Positions 44,557-53,818 of a stretch of DNA of 58,111 bases are shown here, piece after piece (positions within the stretch are counted from its first letter, which is position 1; the number at the start of each line of letters is the position of its first letter). Origin of the DNA: Andeanibacterium sp035497315 (GTDB lineage: Bacteria > Pseudomonadota > Alphaproteobacteria > Sphingomonadales > Sphingomonadaceae). Position numbers and translations under genes: made by a program. The DNA is taken from assembly GCA_035497315.1 (NCBI GenBank), contig DATJDU010000058.1, positions 1 through 58,111 on the forward strand, given 5' to 3'. The notes beneath the pieces are model-generated. The model was not told the origin of the DNA. It was given only the letters and a program-made list of their open reading frames with translations, and made no database searches.

Positions 44557-46129
44557 CCCGCCACTTCGGCCGCGCTGGCGCATTCGCTACTCGGCGCAAC
44601 AATTGCAGCGTCCAGGCATTCAGTTTCACCGCCTCTTCACGCAACACCGGCTGGTTCGCATCGTCGCGCGGCGAATGGTATATCTGGGCGCGCCATGCGC
44701 GTTCCAGAGCAGCTTCCGGCGTCCCCGCGGCAAAGCCATATTTGGGGAACAGCGCCGGAATACCAGCACGTACGAAGCTATACTGATCCGAACGGATGAA
44801 CACATTGCGATCCGGGAAGGGATCGGGGACGATCGGCAGATTCAGTTCTGCAGAAACCGCAGCCGCCTCATCGCCCAGGGTGCTTTCCTCGAAGCCGATC
44901 GGAGTGACACTCCGCAGAGGAAAAATCGGCAGCGGCATATCGAAATTGATATTGGCCACGATCGATCCGATCGGGACTGTGGGCCGCTGCACGAAATAGC
45001 GAGATCCCAGCAGGCCCATTTCCTCCGCGGTCGGCACGAAGAACAGGATCGAACGGCGCGGGCGTTCGCCCTCTTTGGTCAGTTCGCGGGCAATGGAGAT
45101 TACATTCGCCACGCCCACCGCATTGTCGAAGGCGCCATTATAGATGGCATCGCCATCGACCGGCTCAAGAATACCCAGCCCGTCCAGATGCGCGCTAAGG
45201 ACTATGTGTTCACCGGCAAGCTTGGCATCGCTGCCCGGCAGGCGGGCGATCAGGTTGGCGCTGCGCACCGGGCGGGTGCTGGCTACAATCCGGGCACTGA
45301 AACGCAGGGGCAGGTCCATCACCGGAACCGCACCGGATACATCGGCCAGAGCCGCAACCTCGGCAAAGCTATGCGCCGCCCCTTCGAACAGCAGATGCGC
45401 ACGCTCAGGCGCGAAGGTGGCAGCCACGAAATCGCGGTTCACCTCACGCAGTTCCTCATCCGCCAGATACATCGACGGACGCCCGGCAAATAATATCTGC
45501 CGCTCCCACGGAATCTCCATCTGTCTGGGACTTGTGAGCGTGATCAGACCAAGCGCACCACGCCGGGCGAGCATGCGCGCCCGTTCCGAACGGGCATTGG
45601 CCTTGACCGAACCGGAGATATCGGCTGGGCCGCCTGCGATGACCAGCACGATCTTGCCGCGCACATCGATACCAGCAAAATCGTCATGCCCTGCTTCCGG
45701 GATCGAAAGGCCATAGCCCGCGAACACCATCGGAGCATCGATTGCGCCCGGCATGGCATGGGCACCGCGAAAATAGATGTCCTGCGGGATAGAGAGCGCG
45801 ATCGCCTCCCCCGGCCCGACCAGGCTGGCACTGCTGCGCGCCATGTCGAATGTCTGTTCGAAGAAATCGACTGGCTGGTAAAAGCCCTCCGTCCCCGCCG
45901 GTTCCAGGCCAATGTTCCGGAACTCGCTTTCCACCAACGCGGCCGCAGCAGCATATCCTGCCGATCCGGTCATGCGGCCTTCAAGGCTATCGTCAGCAAG
46001 ATGAGCGACGATACTCCACCATGCATCGGCAGGGCCGGCCTTGGCCTGGATGGAGGCTCCCGCCAGCAGCGCGGCAGCCGAAACCGGCGCAATACACAGA
46101 ACGTGCCGCAGGAAGGGGTTGCGCACCAT
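44525..46129 (-). CDS. exported M28 family metallopeptidase
   Basis: This 534-residue protein has a signal peptide (ending IQAKA). Zinc-peptidase ligands of family M28 are all visible: SAHLDG (His, Asp), NGAFDNAVG (Asp), TAEEMGLLG (catalytic and ligand Glu), NINFDMP (Asp) and YHSPRDD (His). The large segment before the catalytic domain (residues about 130-290) is a PA-like insertion. Such enzymes are secreted aminopeptidases that release N-terminal amino acids. It is last in a leftward unit with an amine oxidase and cytochrome, 59 bases after the latter, so it may supply the substrate. Confidence 0.92.
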   Translation of the reverse strand: MVRNPFLRHVLCIAPVSAAALLAGASIQAKAGPADAWWSIVAHLADDSLEGRMTGSAGYAAAAALVESEFRNIGLEPAGTEGFYQPVDFFEQTFDMARSSASLVGPGEAIALSIPQDIYFRGAHAMPGAIDAPMVFAGYGLSIPEAGHDDFAGIDVRGKIVLVIAGGPADISGSVKANARSERARMLARRGALGLITLTSPRQMEIPWERQILFAGRPSMYLADEELREVNRDFVAATFAPERAHLLFEGAAHSFAEVAALADVSGAVPVMDLPLRFSARIVASTRPVRSANLIARLPGSDAKLAGEHIVLSAHLDGLGILEPVDGDAIYNGAFDNAVGVANVISIARELTKEGERPRRSILFFVPTAEEMGLLGSRYFVQRPTVPIGSIVANINFDMPLPIFPLRSVTPIGFEESTLGDEAAAVSAELNLPIVPDPFPDRNVFIRSDQYSFVRAGIPALFPKYGFAAGTPEAALERAWRAQIYHSPRDDANQPVLREEAVKLNAWTLQLLRRVANAPARPKWRATSYFARYAP

Positions 46130-46188
46130 TATGTCCTCGTTTCCAGCATCGGCCGCAGGAGCCGGAGCACCCTCCCCCGCAACCCGCC

Positions 46189-46602
46189 CTAACGCAACGC
46201 CGCAACATCGGCGGCGGCGACCGGGTCCTTATATTTGTTGCCGAAATGCGTGCGCACATAGTTGACGACGTCAGCGACCTGATCATCTGTCATCATCCGG
46301 CCGAGCGGCGGCATCCCGTTCAGACCTTCCATCAGCACATAGACCGGGTAGCCACCTGCTTCGAGCCGCTCGCTCTGCGAAAGCGAGGGATAGAAACCAG
46401 CGCCGGTCGAACCCTTGCCATCGGGCATGTGGCAGCCTGCACATACATGTTTGTACATGGATTCCCCGTCGGTCTCGCTGAACCGGGACGATGTCATGAA
46501 GGCGCCGTCAGCATCGGCAACGGTTTGAGCGGTGGCCGAGGCCGTGATCGCGCCAATGGCCGAAAGAGAGGCCATCACCAGGGAGAGGGTTTTCTTTTTC
46601 AT
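46189..46602 (-). CDS. periplasmic c-type cytochrome
   Basis: This is 137 residues from the ATG at 46602. Signal peptide residues 1-26, ending TAQ. The single haem motif is CAGCHMPDG (residues 54-62), and the candidate axial ligand is Met97 in GLNGMPPLG. The C-terminal helix DDQVADVVNYVRTHFG is very like that of the cytochrome at 42425 (IAAVVNYVRTHFN), so the two are paralogs. It starts four bases after the stop of the amine oxidase gene. Confidence 0.92.
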   Translation of the reverse strand: MKKKTLSLVMASLSAIGAITASATAQTVADADGAFMTSSRFSETDGESMYKHVCAGCHMPDGKGSTGAGFYPSLSQSERLEAGGYPVYVLMEGLNGMPPLGRMMTDDQVADVVNYVRTHFGNKYKDPVAAADVAALR

Positions 46603-46606
46603 GAGC

Positions 46607-48199
46607 TTATCCTGCCTGCACATGTTGATGGAGCCGCGTCGTGGCGTCGAGAGCAGAGGTCACCGCCCCCTCCTGCCAACCGCCGATGTAGGACGCGTGC
46701 TCACCGGCAATCAGGATGCGACCATCCATCTCGCACAGGTTCCTGTAGTGCTTGGCCCGGCTTTCCTCGGTCCATGTGCCGAAGCAGCCCTGGGTCCAGG
46801 GAACGCGGTGCCAGGCCACGGCAACACCGTTCATGAATTCGGACTTGTACTGCGAGTGGATCTGCGAGCCCCATTCGACCGCACGCTGAACCCGTTCCGC
46901 CGGCGAGAGCGCAGTCAGCTCATAGGCGAAGGCCCCTCCGCTGTAAGCGCCCAGCAGCGCGGCCGGCCCCTGCGATCCATAGCCATAACTGGGATAGGAA
47001 ATTTGTGAGATCGGCAAGTCGGTGCTGGTGATCCCGCCGTAGATCTCCTCGTCCTGCTCCCAGAACCGGCGCTTGAATTCCAGGCCGATCTTTACGCTCG
47101 GCGAATAGGGAACCGCCCCGATCGCCGCTTCCAGCTTGGGGCCGACGTTCTTCTCGATCTGGCTCAGGATCGACAGGGGGATAGTGCAGATACAGTAGTC
47201 CGCCTGCGCCGTCAGCTTCGCTCCGGTCTTCGTGTCGAGAAAGCTGACCGTCACCCCGCCGTCATCCTGCTTGATCGCAGTGACCTTGCTGTTGACCCGC
47301 ACGAGATGGCCGACCGCACGTTCGAAACCACGCGCGATCTGATCCATCCCGCCCACGGGCTGGAAAATGGCATGCTGATGTTCGTTGCTCAGATGGCCGC
47401 CAATCTGCCGCCACAGGCCGGACTTCAGCACCGTGCTCAGATCAAGCGGATCGGACGGGATCGGTTCGGCGGTCAGGCCGCCCCCCGGGCCCTTGCTCCA
47501 CCCCCGCCTGCCAGACGAAAAGCGGCCCTTCACATAGCGCATGTTCCCGTCGAGAGCGCCCCAGCTCCGCAGCGATTCAAGCAGGATTTCGGCATCTTCG
47601 GCAGTTACCGCATCATCCAGCGCATGGGCGTTCACGGCCTTGGCCAGCAGCTCCGAGACATGGCCGTAATAGTCCGCCTGGATCGTCTTATATCGCTGCG
47701 GCTTTCCGCCGAACGCCATGGTCGAATGCAGATAGGCATTGTAGTTCTGCTGCTGGAACGGTTCCAGCCCGACGCCGAGCATCTTGCAGTAATGAATGAG
47801 CCCGCCGTGTTCGGTGGGAATGCGCCACGGGCCGGGATTGATGTAATTGCCTGGCGAAAACTGGCAGGTCTGGGTGGCTCCCCCCAATTCGGTATAGGTA
47901 TCCCCGCCGCGCAACGACCAGCTGCGCCCGCCGACCGCGGGATTATATTCAAGGACCTGCACCTTGTAGCCGGCCCGGCTGAGTTCCAGGGCCGACACCA
48001 TGCCGGCAACGCCCGCGCCGAGGATCAATACCGATTTGCCCTTGGCATCGCCTTCGAACTTGACCGGCCCCTTGAATGTCGATGCCCGGGCCTGCCCAAA
48101 GCTCCCCATCGCCATCAGCATGGCGGTCGCGCCGGCCGACTTGCCCACCAGGCTCAGCAGGTCGCGCTTGGTCATGCCGCTCTGCGGTATTTCGGTCAT
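46607..48199 (-). CDS. exported flavin amine oxidase (paralog of the one at 42924)
   Basis: This is 530 residues from the ATG at 48199 (AAGGGAAGATTC upstream). The Tat-like segment is GMTKRDLLSLVG, with Lys-Arg instead of Arg-Arg. The FAD fold reads VLILGAGVAGMVSALELSRA and VGGRSWSLRGGD. C-terminal motif GRILIAGEHASYIGGWQEGA. It shares long blocks with the other oxidase (NPGPWRIP, FGGKPQRYK, GHVSELLAKA). It is first in a leftward unit with its cytochrome c and the M28 peptidase. Like NicA2 it is likely a dehydrogenase feeding cytochrome c; substrate unknown. Confidence 0.9.
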   Translation of the reverse strand: MTEIPQSGMTKRDLLSLVGKSAGATAMLMAMGSFGQARASTFKGPVKFEGDAKGKSVLILGAGVAGMVSALELSRAGYKVQVLEYNPAVGGRSWSLRGGDTYTELGGATQTCQFSPGNYINPGPWRIPTEHGGLIHYCKMLGVGLEPFQQQNYNAYLHSTMAFGGKPQRYKTIQADYYGHVSELLAKAVNAHALDDAVTAEDAEILLESLRSWGALDGNMRYVKGRFSSGRRGWSKGPGGGLTAEPIPSDPLDLSTVLKSGLWRQIGGHLSNEHQHAIFQPVGGMDQIARGFERAVGHLVRVNSKVTAIKQDDGGVTVSFLDTKTGAKLTAQADYCICTIPLSILSQIEKNVGPKLEAAIGAVPYSPSVKIGLEFKRRFWEQDEEIYGGITSTDLPISQISYPSYGYGSQGPAALLGAYSGGAFAYELTALSPAERVQRAVEWGSQIHSQYKSEFMNGVAVAWHRVPWTQGCFGTWTEESRAKHYRNLCEMDGRILIAGEHASYIGGWQEGAVTSALDATTRLHQHVQAG

Positions 48200-48679
48200 G
48201 AATCTTCCCTTGCCCTGCGGCAGCAGCTGCATTCGAATCGAAAATACATCCCTGCCACCCGCCCGTTCATTGAGCGGCAGGCCGAAAATGGGCATACGCC
48301 GTTTGGCTTATTCCGGCCCGGTCCCGATGCTCGGATACGCCGAGGTAAAAGCTGTTTCGGGGCGATATGGAACCGTGGTCCGGGCCCTGTTCTTCAGCCC
48401 CGAGCGCTGGCAATCACCTTATGTTCGAGATCGATCACGCAATCGGTCACTGCCGCCAGGCCGCTTCGAGAAGAAGTCGTTCTCCTACTCGAACAACGGG
48501 ACCCTCTCTCACAGGAGCCAAGTGGAATCCGCTTATTGGTTCAAATAATTCTGACGATATTTCCAATACTTGATATTTTCCTGATGCCCGTAGTTAACAG
48601 GTGACACGCCTATCCTTACTGCTAAGCGAGAAATGCGCGGCCCGGCTGGAACGCGACTTGAACGCTAAATGGGGGAAAT
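48200..48679. other. divergent promoter region of amine oxidase and repeat-protein genes
   Basis: The 480 bases between divergent genes hold no gene I can support. AT-rich words with promoter character occur at about 48540-48600 (for example TTCAAATAATTCTGAC and CAATACTTGATATTTTCC), on the side of the repeat-protein gene. A ribosome site, ATGGGGGAAAT, directly precedes the start at 48680. Confidence 0.45.
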
Positions 48680-51600
48680 ATGGGCAAGTTTGCAGGACGT
48701 GGGCGCGTGCGGTTGATGTGCACGGCGGGGAGCATGGTCGCAGCGATGGCCTCCATCGCGAGCGCGCAGGCCGCTGATACAGTCGTAACTTCGACCGGCA
48801 CCGTCACGGTGGATGCTTCGGCCCATGGCCACGACGTAATAGCGTCCGTGCAGGACAATTCCGGCGATGTCACGACCACGATCAGTTTCACCAATGGTGG
48901 AATTGGGCAACAGGTTACCCCCATCACCACCAGTTCGATCGCGGTGGATGGCAATGACATCCATGGCTCGGCGATCGGGAACAGCTTCACCAATTCGATT
49001 TCCCCGTTCGACGGTATCGGGAACGACGTGGACGGCGATGGCGCCGCCGCGCTCGGCTTTCAGATGAACCGCAACGGGACGATACTGGCCAATATTCTGA
49101 CCAACAGCATCAGTGTCGATCTCGATGATTTCGCCAATGGCACCGTTTCTGCGAGCAGCAATTCGATCCGCGCCGATGCGACCGGCAATCTGGGTACGAG
49201 TTTGCTCGCAGGCGAGATTCCCAACAGCTATATTTCCGCCACCCAGGGGGCATCGGCGTTGTCGTTCGGAAACGGCGCCGGATCGGACCTGCTCAATGCG
49301 CAAGGCAGCCTTGTGGCCAGCACGATCCAGGTTTCGCGGGCTGAAGTGACCGCCCGAGCGGATCAGAGCGCAATCACGCTGGACCTCGTCAGCACCGGCG
49401 ACAACACCGTCACCGCCGCCCCGGCGCTGAACGGAAATCTGGTGGATGCTTCGGCGCAGAGCAACCGCTCGACATCGACGATAGAAATCCAGGCGGGCGG
49501 GGCGCCCGATTTCACTGGCAGTGTGGTTCTTACCAACGGCCAGGGGAACATCCGCGATGTTACGATGCGCAATACGGACACCAGCATAATTGCAACCATT
49601 GCCGCGGATGGTCCGGGCGAAGCCAATATCCTGAACGGCAGTCTTTCGGTCGACGGCAATATCATCAGCGGCAATGCGACAGGGAACCGGTCACTGGGCG
49701 ACGGTGTCGCCGGCAACCGCATCATTCTGGGCGATGACATGAGCTTCAACGGCGCGGATACGTCCAATCCGGGCACTGACCTTGTCTATGTCAATCCGGT
49801 GATGAGCGGCTCTGTGGCGGCGGATATCATCGTAAATTCCAGCCAGAGCAATATCGGACGGACCACCAGCAACCGGATGGCCGTCGACGCCCGAATTGCT
49901 GACGCAAGCGTAGCCGCGGGGGTTCAGGCAATCAATGCCGGCGCGGTCTCGGTTTCGGGCAACAGCATAAACTCCACTGCCAGCGGCAATGCTGCCAGCA
50001 GTTCCTTCGCGACCGGGCAGGACACGCCCCTGTTCTCCGGAAGCCTCGCGCTCGCCAATCAGCAGGGCAATCTCTTCACCGATATTTCCGCCGTGAACAC
50101 CAATTGGGATATCGCCGCGCGTGTCGCCGATGCCGACCAGCAAGAACTCGCCCGCAGCACAGTGACGCTGGACGGAAACACCGTGTCGGCCGCTACCTAT
50201 GGCAACCAGGCAAGCCAGCAGGCATCGCTCGAGGCAGCAGTGCTCAATTTTCCGCTCGATACCGTGACATTGACCGGCGGAACCATCGATGGAAACGCCA
50301 ATGCGGATGGCAGCGCAACAATCACCAATCTGCAGGCCATCTATCGCAGCGATGTTACGGCCGGGCAGGATGGCCAGATTCACATCGGGACTGCGGCGCA
50401 AGGATCGCTGGGCAGCGCGCTGGCACTGACCGATAATGTGCAGGAAGCAATCGCCCTGGGTAACAGCGGGTCGAACGGGCTTGCGCTATCGGGCACCGGC
50501 CTGGCAACCGGCGCGGGCATTGCCAGCGTCCAGATCGTGGGCTTCGAAACCAATGTTACGGCGCATAGCGCCAGCTATGCCTTTATCTCGACCAAGAACA
50601 TCGAAGCCGGCTCTGCGGAAGTCAGCGGGAATTTACAGCGGGCGATTGCCTATGGCGCCTCGGTGGGCAACACGCTCGCGATCGATGGCACGGTACTGAC
50701 TGTCGGTGGCGGCATCGACGACACATCTTCCACCGTGACCTACACGCCTTCGGCGACAAATGGCTTCGTACTCGACGCCGGGGATGCTCCGCTGGTCCAG
50801 GCCGCCTATGGCGTGCTCAACGACCAGTCCATATCCACCAATGTGAGTGCCATAGCGGATCATGTTGCCGCCTTCCGCATCACCGTGGGGTCAGTGGACG
50901 AACACCTGTATATGGGCAGCGCAACCAATGACGGCAATGCCGTGGTTGCCGCAGCCTATGGCACCAATGCCGCCAATCGCGCATCGCTCGATGTAGGATC
51001 GCTGACCACTGCCGACAGCGATTTCGCATCGGTCCTGAATCTCACCAATGCGCAGACCGTGTCGGGTGCGCTCGACAATGTGATCTATGCCGAGGTTTCC
51101 GGCGGCGATTATGTCGTGCTCACTCATGTCGAAATGCAATTGGTCGGGTCCAGCCTATCCACTTCCGACAATGTGCTTCAGGCGCTCGCTCAAGGCAATC
51201 TGGCGGACAATCGGGTGGCAGTGGGCGGAACCGGGATCGATACGGCAGCCGATGCGCTCGCTCGCGGAAGCGCCTCTGTCCTCGGCAATGTTACATCCAC
51301 CGACACTTCCTTCACGCTCAACAACGTGCAGGCATCCGATGGCACAATTATCGCCACACTGCGCACTCCGGACGACACCGCGAAGATTCTCACCAGGGTT
51401 GGCGATTTCGTGCTGGCTTCCTCGATTGCAAATGACGGCAACAGCCTCAGCGCGGCAGCTACCGGCAATCGTGCCGATAATCTCATGACGCTGGACGCCA
51501 CAACATTGGCGACAAGTTCCGCCGTGACCAATTACCAGAATTCGCAAGCAGACATCACAGCGCAAATCGGCATTGCTGGCGGTTCGTCATATAATGAGGG

Positions 51601-53155
51601 CGGGGTCAGAATCTTTCTGGGTGCCGATGCTATCGAGAATTCGAATTTCACGATCGATCGCAATTCAACAGCGGGATCTGTTACCGGCAATGTTGCGGCA
51701 AACAGTCTTGAAATATCCGGCAATTCGGTTGCACCGGGCAGCGCTCACACGATCTCCACCGCCGAGCTGGCCGCCCAGTCTGTCGCCGATAACAGCCAGA
51801 CGCTTGCCGACCACAATCTGCTCAGCCGGCAGATATCCGGTCCTGCCAATCTGACCAGCGAGGTGTTCGGCACTTACGGAATCGATACCCGCAGCGACGG
51901 TGATATCGGCGCAGTGACAATGTCGGTTTCGGGCAACAGCCAAAGCTCTCGCGCCGTATCCAACACTGCCGCCAACAGTGTCGATATTGCCGCGACCAAT
52001 CTGTCCGCCGGATCGGCTCTCGCCTCGGTCCAGACCAGCGATGCCGCAGTTGGAGCGACAAGCGATCTGGACATATACACCCCCGGAGCCATGACCAGTT
52101 CCAGCCGGAACCTGTCGGACAACACCAATCTTGCTGCGGCAACGATCAATATTGTCTCCAACCGCGTGACCGTGAGGGCCACCAATCTGGACCCGGCAAG
52201 CGGGACGGCCGGGAATGCGCGCCTGATCAATGCCGAAACCTCCCCCCTGGATTCGACTTTCGCGATCGCCGACCATGTGCTGGCCAATTGGCAGGAAGCG
52301 ACCACCTCGGTCACTGCAACCGCTGTGACCAACATCTTCAACGATGACGGCGCCGGGTTGCAGTTCGACAGTATCGACCTGAGTTCGGCGAATATCACAG
52401 GTAACTCGACCATTGCCGAAGCCACCGCAAACCGCGCGCTGAACGCATTGTCGGCCGAAGGTCTGGCTTCGATGGCCGGTAGTGCCGGCGTATTCAACGG
52501 CCAGATCAGCACGGCCGTGGTTGCTGCATCGGCCACGACAGACGCCGGAGTTGCCCTCAACGGCAATGACCCGGTTGTCGCCACGCTCGTTCTAAGCAGC
52601 GTCACCCTGGGCGAGAACGGCACAGCCGCGCTGGCTCGCGGCAATGTGGCCATCAACGCACTCGATTTGTCGTCCGGCGGAAATTATGGGCCGCAATCCG
52701 GGACGACCGCAACTGTTGCACTCGATTCCACCGCTCTTGGCGCTTCCGAAGTCGCGGCAAGAGGGGCAGTGCTGAATTTGCAATCCAACAATGGCGCGAT
52801 TTCGGCTTCCAGCACGGCTGCCAGTTACATGATCGCTTTTGACAACACCGGCGATCCCTCGATTGTGGAATCCTCTGCCAGTGTCACGGGTAACAGCCTT
52901 TCAGCCGGAGCCTATGGCAACACGGCCACCAACAGCATCGCCCTCGTCTCACTCAACACCGGAATGCCGACCGCAGCTATCGGCAGCCGTCAGCAGAACA
53001 CCGCTTCCGTTACCGCTTCGGTCACCACTGTGGCTTTCGGCATCAGTTCAGGCAGAGGGGAAGTTGCCGACAGTTCGCTGATGGTAACCGGCAACTCGGT
53101 TGCCACAACGGCAATTGGCAACAGTTCCGCTTCCGCGATCCTCGCCGGTCACTGA
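48680..53155 (+). CDS. giant exported repeat protein (1491 residues)
   Basis: It has a signal peptide (residues about 1-32, ending SAQAA). The rest is built of about 19 imperfect repeats averaging some 75-80 residues, each with a core like VSGNSxxAxAxGNxAxN. Examples are VSGNSINSTASGNAASSS, SDNVLQALAQGNLADNRV and VTGNSVATTAIGNSSASA at the very end. Between cores lie beta-rich stretches with recurring N-x-Q (TNLQA, LNDQS, NVQAS). The composition is rich in Asn, Ala, Ser, Thr, Gly and Asp and very poor in Cys, Lys and Trp. This fits a beta-solenoid or amyloid-like surface fibre. No membrane anchor or autotransporter barrel is seen at the C-terminus, so the export route is unclear. Function unknown. 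Confidence 0.85.
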   Translation: MGKFAGRGRVRLMCTAGSMVAAMASIASAQAADTVVTSTGTVTVDASAHGHDVIASVQDNSGDVTTTISFTNGGIGQQVTPITTSSIAVDGNDIHGSAIGNSFTNSISPFDGIGNDVDGDGAAALGFQMNRNGTILANILTNSISVDLDDFANGTVSASSNSIRADATGNLGTSLLAGEIPNSYISATQGASALSFGNGAGSDLLNAQGSLVASTIQVSRAEVTARADQSAITLDLVSTGDNTVTAAPALNGNLVDASAQSNRSTSTIEIQAGGAPDFTGSVVLTNGQGNIRDVTMRNTDTSIIATIAADGPGEANILNGSLSVDGNIISGNATGNRSLGDGVAGNRIILGDDMSFNGADTSNPGTDLVYVNPVMSGSVAADIIVNSSQSNIGRTTSNRMAVDARIADASVAAGVQAINAGAVSVSGNSINSTASGNAASSSFATGQDTPLFSGSLALANQQGNLFTDISAVNTNWDIAARVADADQQELARSTVTLDGNTVSAATYGNQASQQASLEAAVLNFPLDTVTLTGGTIDGNANADGSATITNLQAIYRSDVTAGQDGQIHIGTAAQGSLGSALALTDNVQEAIALGNSGSNGLALSGTGLATGAGIASVQIVGFETNVTAHSASYAFISTKNIEAGSAEVSGNLQRAIAYGASVGNTLAIDGTVLTVGGGIDDTSSTVTYTPSATNGFVLDAGDAPLVQAAYGVLNDQSISTNVSAIADHVAAFRITVGSVDEHLYMGSATNDGNAVVAAAYGTNAANRASLDVGSLTTADSDFASVLNLTNAQTVSGALDNVIYAEVSGGDYVVLTHVEMQLVGSSLSTSDNVLQALAQGNLADNRVAVGGTGIDTAADALARGSASVLGNVTSTDTSFTLNNVQASDGTIIATLRTPDDTAKILTRVGDFVLASSIANDGNSLSAAATGNRADNLMTLDATTLATSSAVTNYQNSQADITAQIGIAGGSSYNEGGVRIFLGADAIENSNFTIDRNSTAGSVTGNVAANSLEISGNSVAPGSAHTISTAELAAQSVADNSQTLADHNLLSRQISGPANLTSEVFGTYGIDTRSDGDIGAVTMSVSGNSQSSRAVSNTAANSVDIAATNLSAGSALASVQTSDAAVGATSDLDIYTPGAMTSSSRNLSDNTNLAAATINIVSNRVTVRATNLDPASGTAGNARLINAETSPLDSTFAIADHVLANWQEATTSVTATAVTNIFNDDGAGLQFDSIDLSSANITGNSTIAEATANRALNALSAEGLASMAGSAGVFNGQISTAVVAASATTDAGVALNGNDPVVATLVLSSVTLGENGTAALARGNVAINALDLSSGGNYGPQSGTTATVALDSTALGASEVAARGAVLNLQSNNGAISASSTAASYMIAFDNTGDPSIVESSASVTGNSLSAGAYGNTATNSIALVSLNTGMPTAAIGSRQQNTASVTASVTTVAFGISSGRGEVADSSLMVTGNSVATTAIGNSSASAILAGH

Positions 53156-53175
53156 TAGGCTCGCGAACCACCGTT

Positions 53176-53212
53176 GCGGTCGCTCTCCCGGCTTGCCGTG
53201 GAGAGCGACCGC
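53176..53212 (+). terminator. strong hairpin after the repeat-protein gene
   Basis: GCGGTCGCTCTCC (53176-53188) pairs perfectly with GGAGAGCGACCGC (53200-53212), a 13-base stem with an 11-base loop, 20 bases after the stop codon. It lacks a clear T-run but is the most likely terminator of the gene. Confidence 0.75.
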
Positions 53213-53291
53213 CCGAGTGCCCGAACCATGCCCCGGATCGGCCTGCCCGCCCGTCCTGACAGAGGCAGGCATTCTTCTTTGTATTCCCCTT

Positions 53292-53549
53292 CAGAAAAAC
53301 ACTTTCCTACATGCCTTGAGATGGCGTTTATCCTGCGCGATGGACAACCTCGCCTCCGCCCTGCCCAGTGCCTTTCCTGATAGCCTCAGCCCGGTTTTCC
53401 GAAGCGCGCAGGGCCCGCACGAAAACCCCAAATGGAAGGTGACACACCGGCTCGCACAGAACCTCGAAAAACGGCTCGAAACAGCGCCGGACGAGGGTGA
53501 GAGGCTGTGCACGAAACTGCGTAATTCCCTCTCCGGAAAGGTTACACAT
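53292..53549 (+). repeat. copy 2 of the dispersed repeat
   Basis: This is the second copy of the repeat at 32271-32530, same orientation. The candidate peptide frame starts at 53340 (MDNLASALPS, HENPKWKVTHRLAQ, SGKVTH) but has no stop before the tRNA, so it reads into unrelated sequence and I do not call it a gene. Together with the tRNA at 53687, this fills the 530-base gap between 53155 and 53687; nothing else is recognised there. Confidence 0.85.
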
Positions 53550-53686
53550 CAGCCCCACCGATTTTGGGAAAAGAGTGTCCGCTGCCTGGCTCGGAGTGAA
53601 GGACCCACTCGTGGTCGGTGGCGACTGGCAGCTGCCGACTTCGGCAACGGTTCGCGAAGCTATCGGGAAGTCGTGAGACCGGAAAA

Positions 53687-53760
53687 TGGAGCGGGTGAAG
53701 GGAATCGAACCCTCGTATTCAGCTTGGGAAGCTGCTGCTCTACCATTGAGCTACACCCGC
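53687..53760 (-). tRNA. tRNA-Gly (anticodon CCC)
   Basis: On the minus strand the gene reads GCGGGTG for the acceptor and ends CACCCGC. The D arm contains GCTCAATGGTAGAGC. The anticodon stem is CAGC/GCTG around TTCCCAA, so the anticodon is CCC. The T arm is GAGGGTTCGATTCCCTT. A discriminator T and an encoded CCA follow (53690-53687). The integrase gene begins 58 bases on its 5' side. Confidence 0.96.
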
Positions 53761-53818
53761 TCGGGCGCAGAAAAGCGTCACTTTTCGTCATCGTGAACTG
53801 AGTGGTTTACACCTCGGT

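Noticed and set aside
48240..48600. Plus-strand frames in the gap before the repeat protein
   Set aside because: They overlap the antisense of the amine oxidase gene start, carry no ribosome site and no recognisable domain.
48680..53155. The regularly spaced repeats as a CRISPR array
   Set aside because: The periodicity is at the protein level, in one open reading frame, with no conserved DNA repeat of fixed length.
53340..53801. A frame starting MDNLA in repeat copy 2
   Set aside because: It runs on through the tRNA-Gly gene, producing the typical false peptide from a tRNA complement, so it cannot be an intact gene as read.
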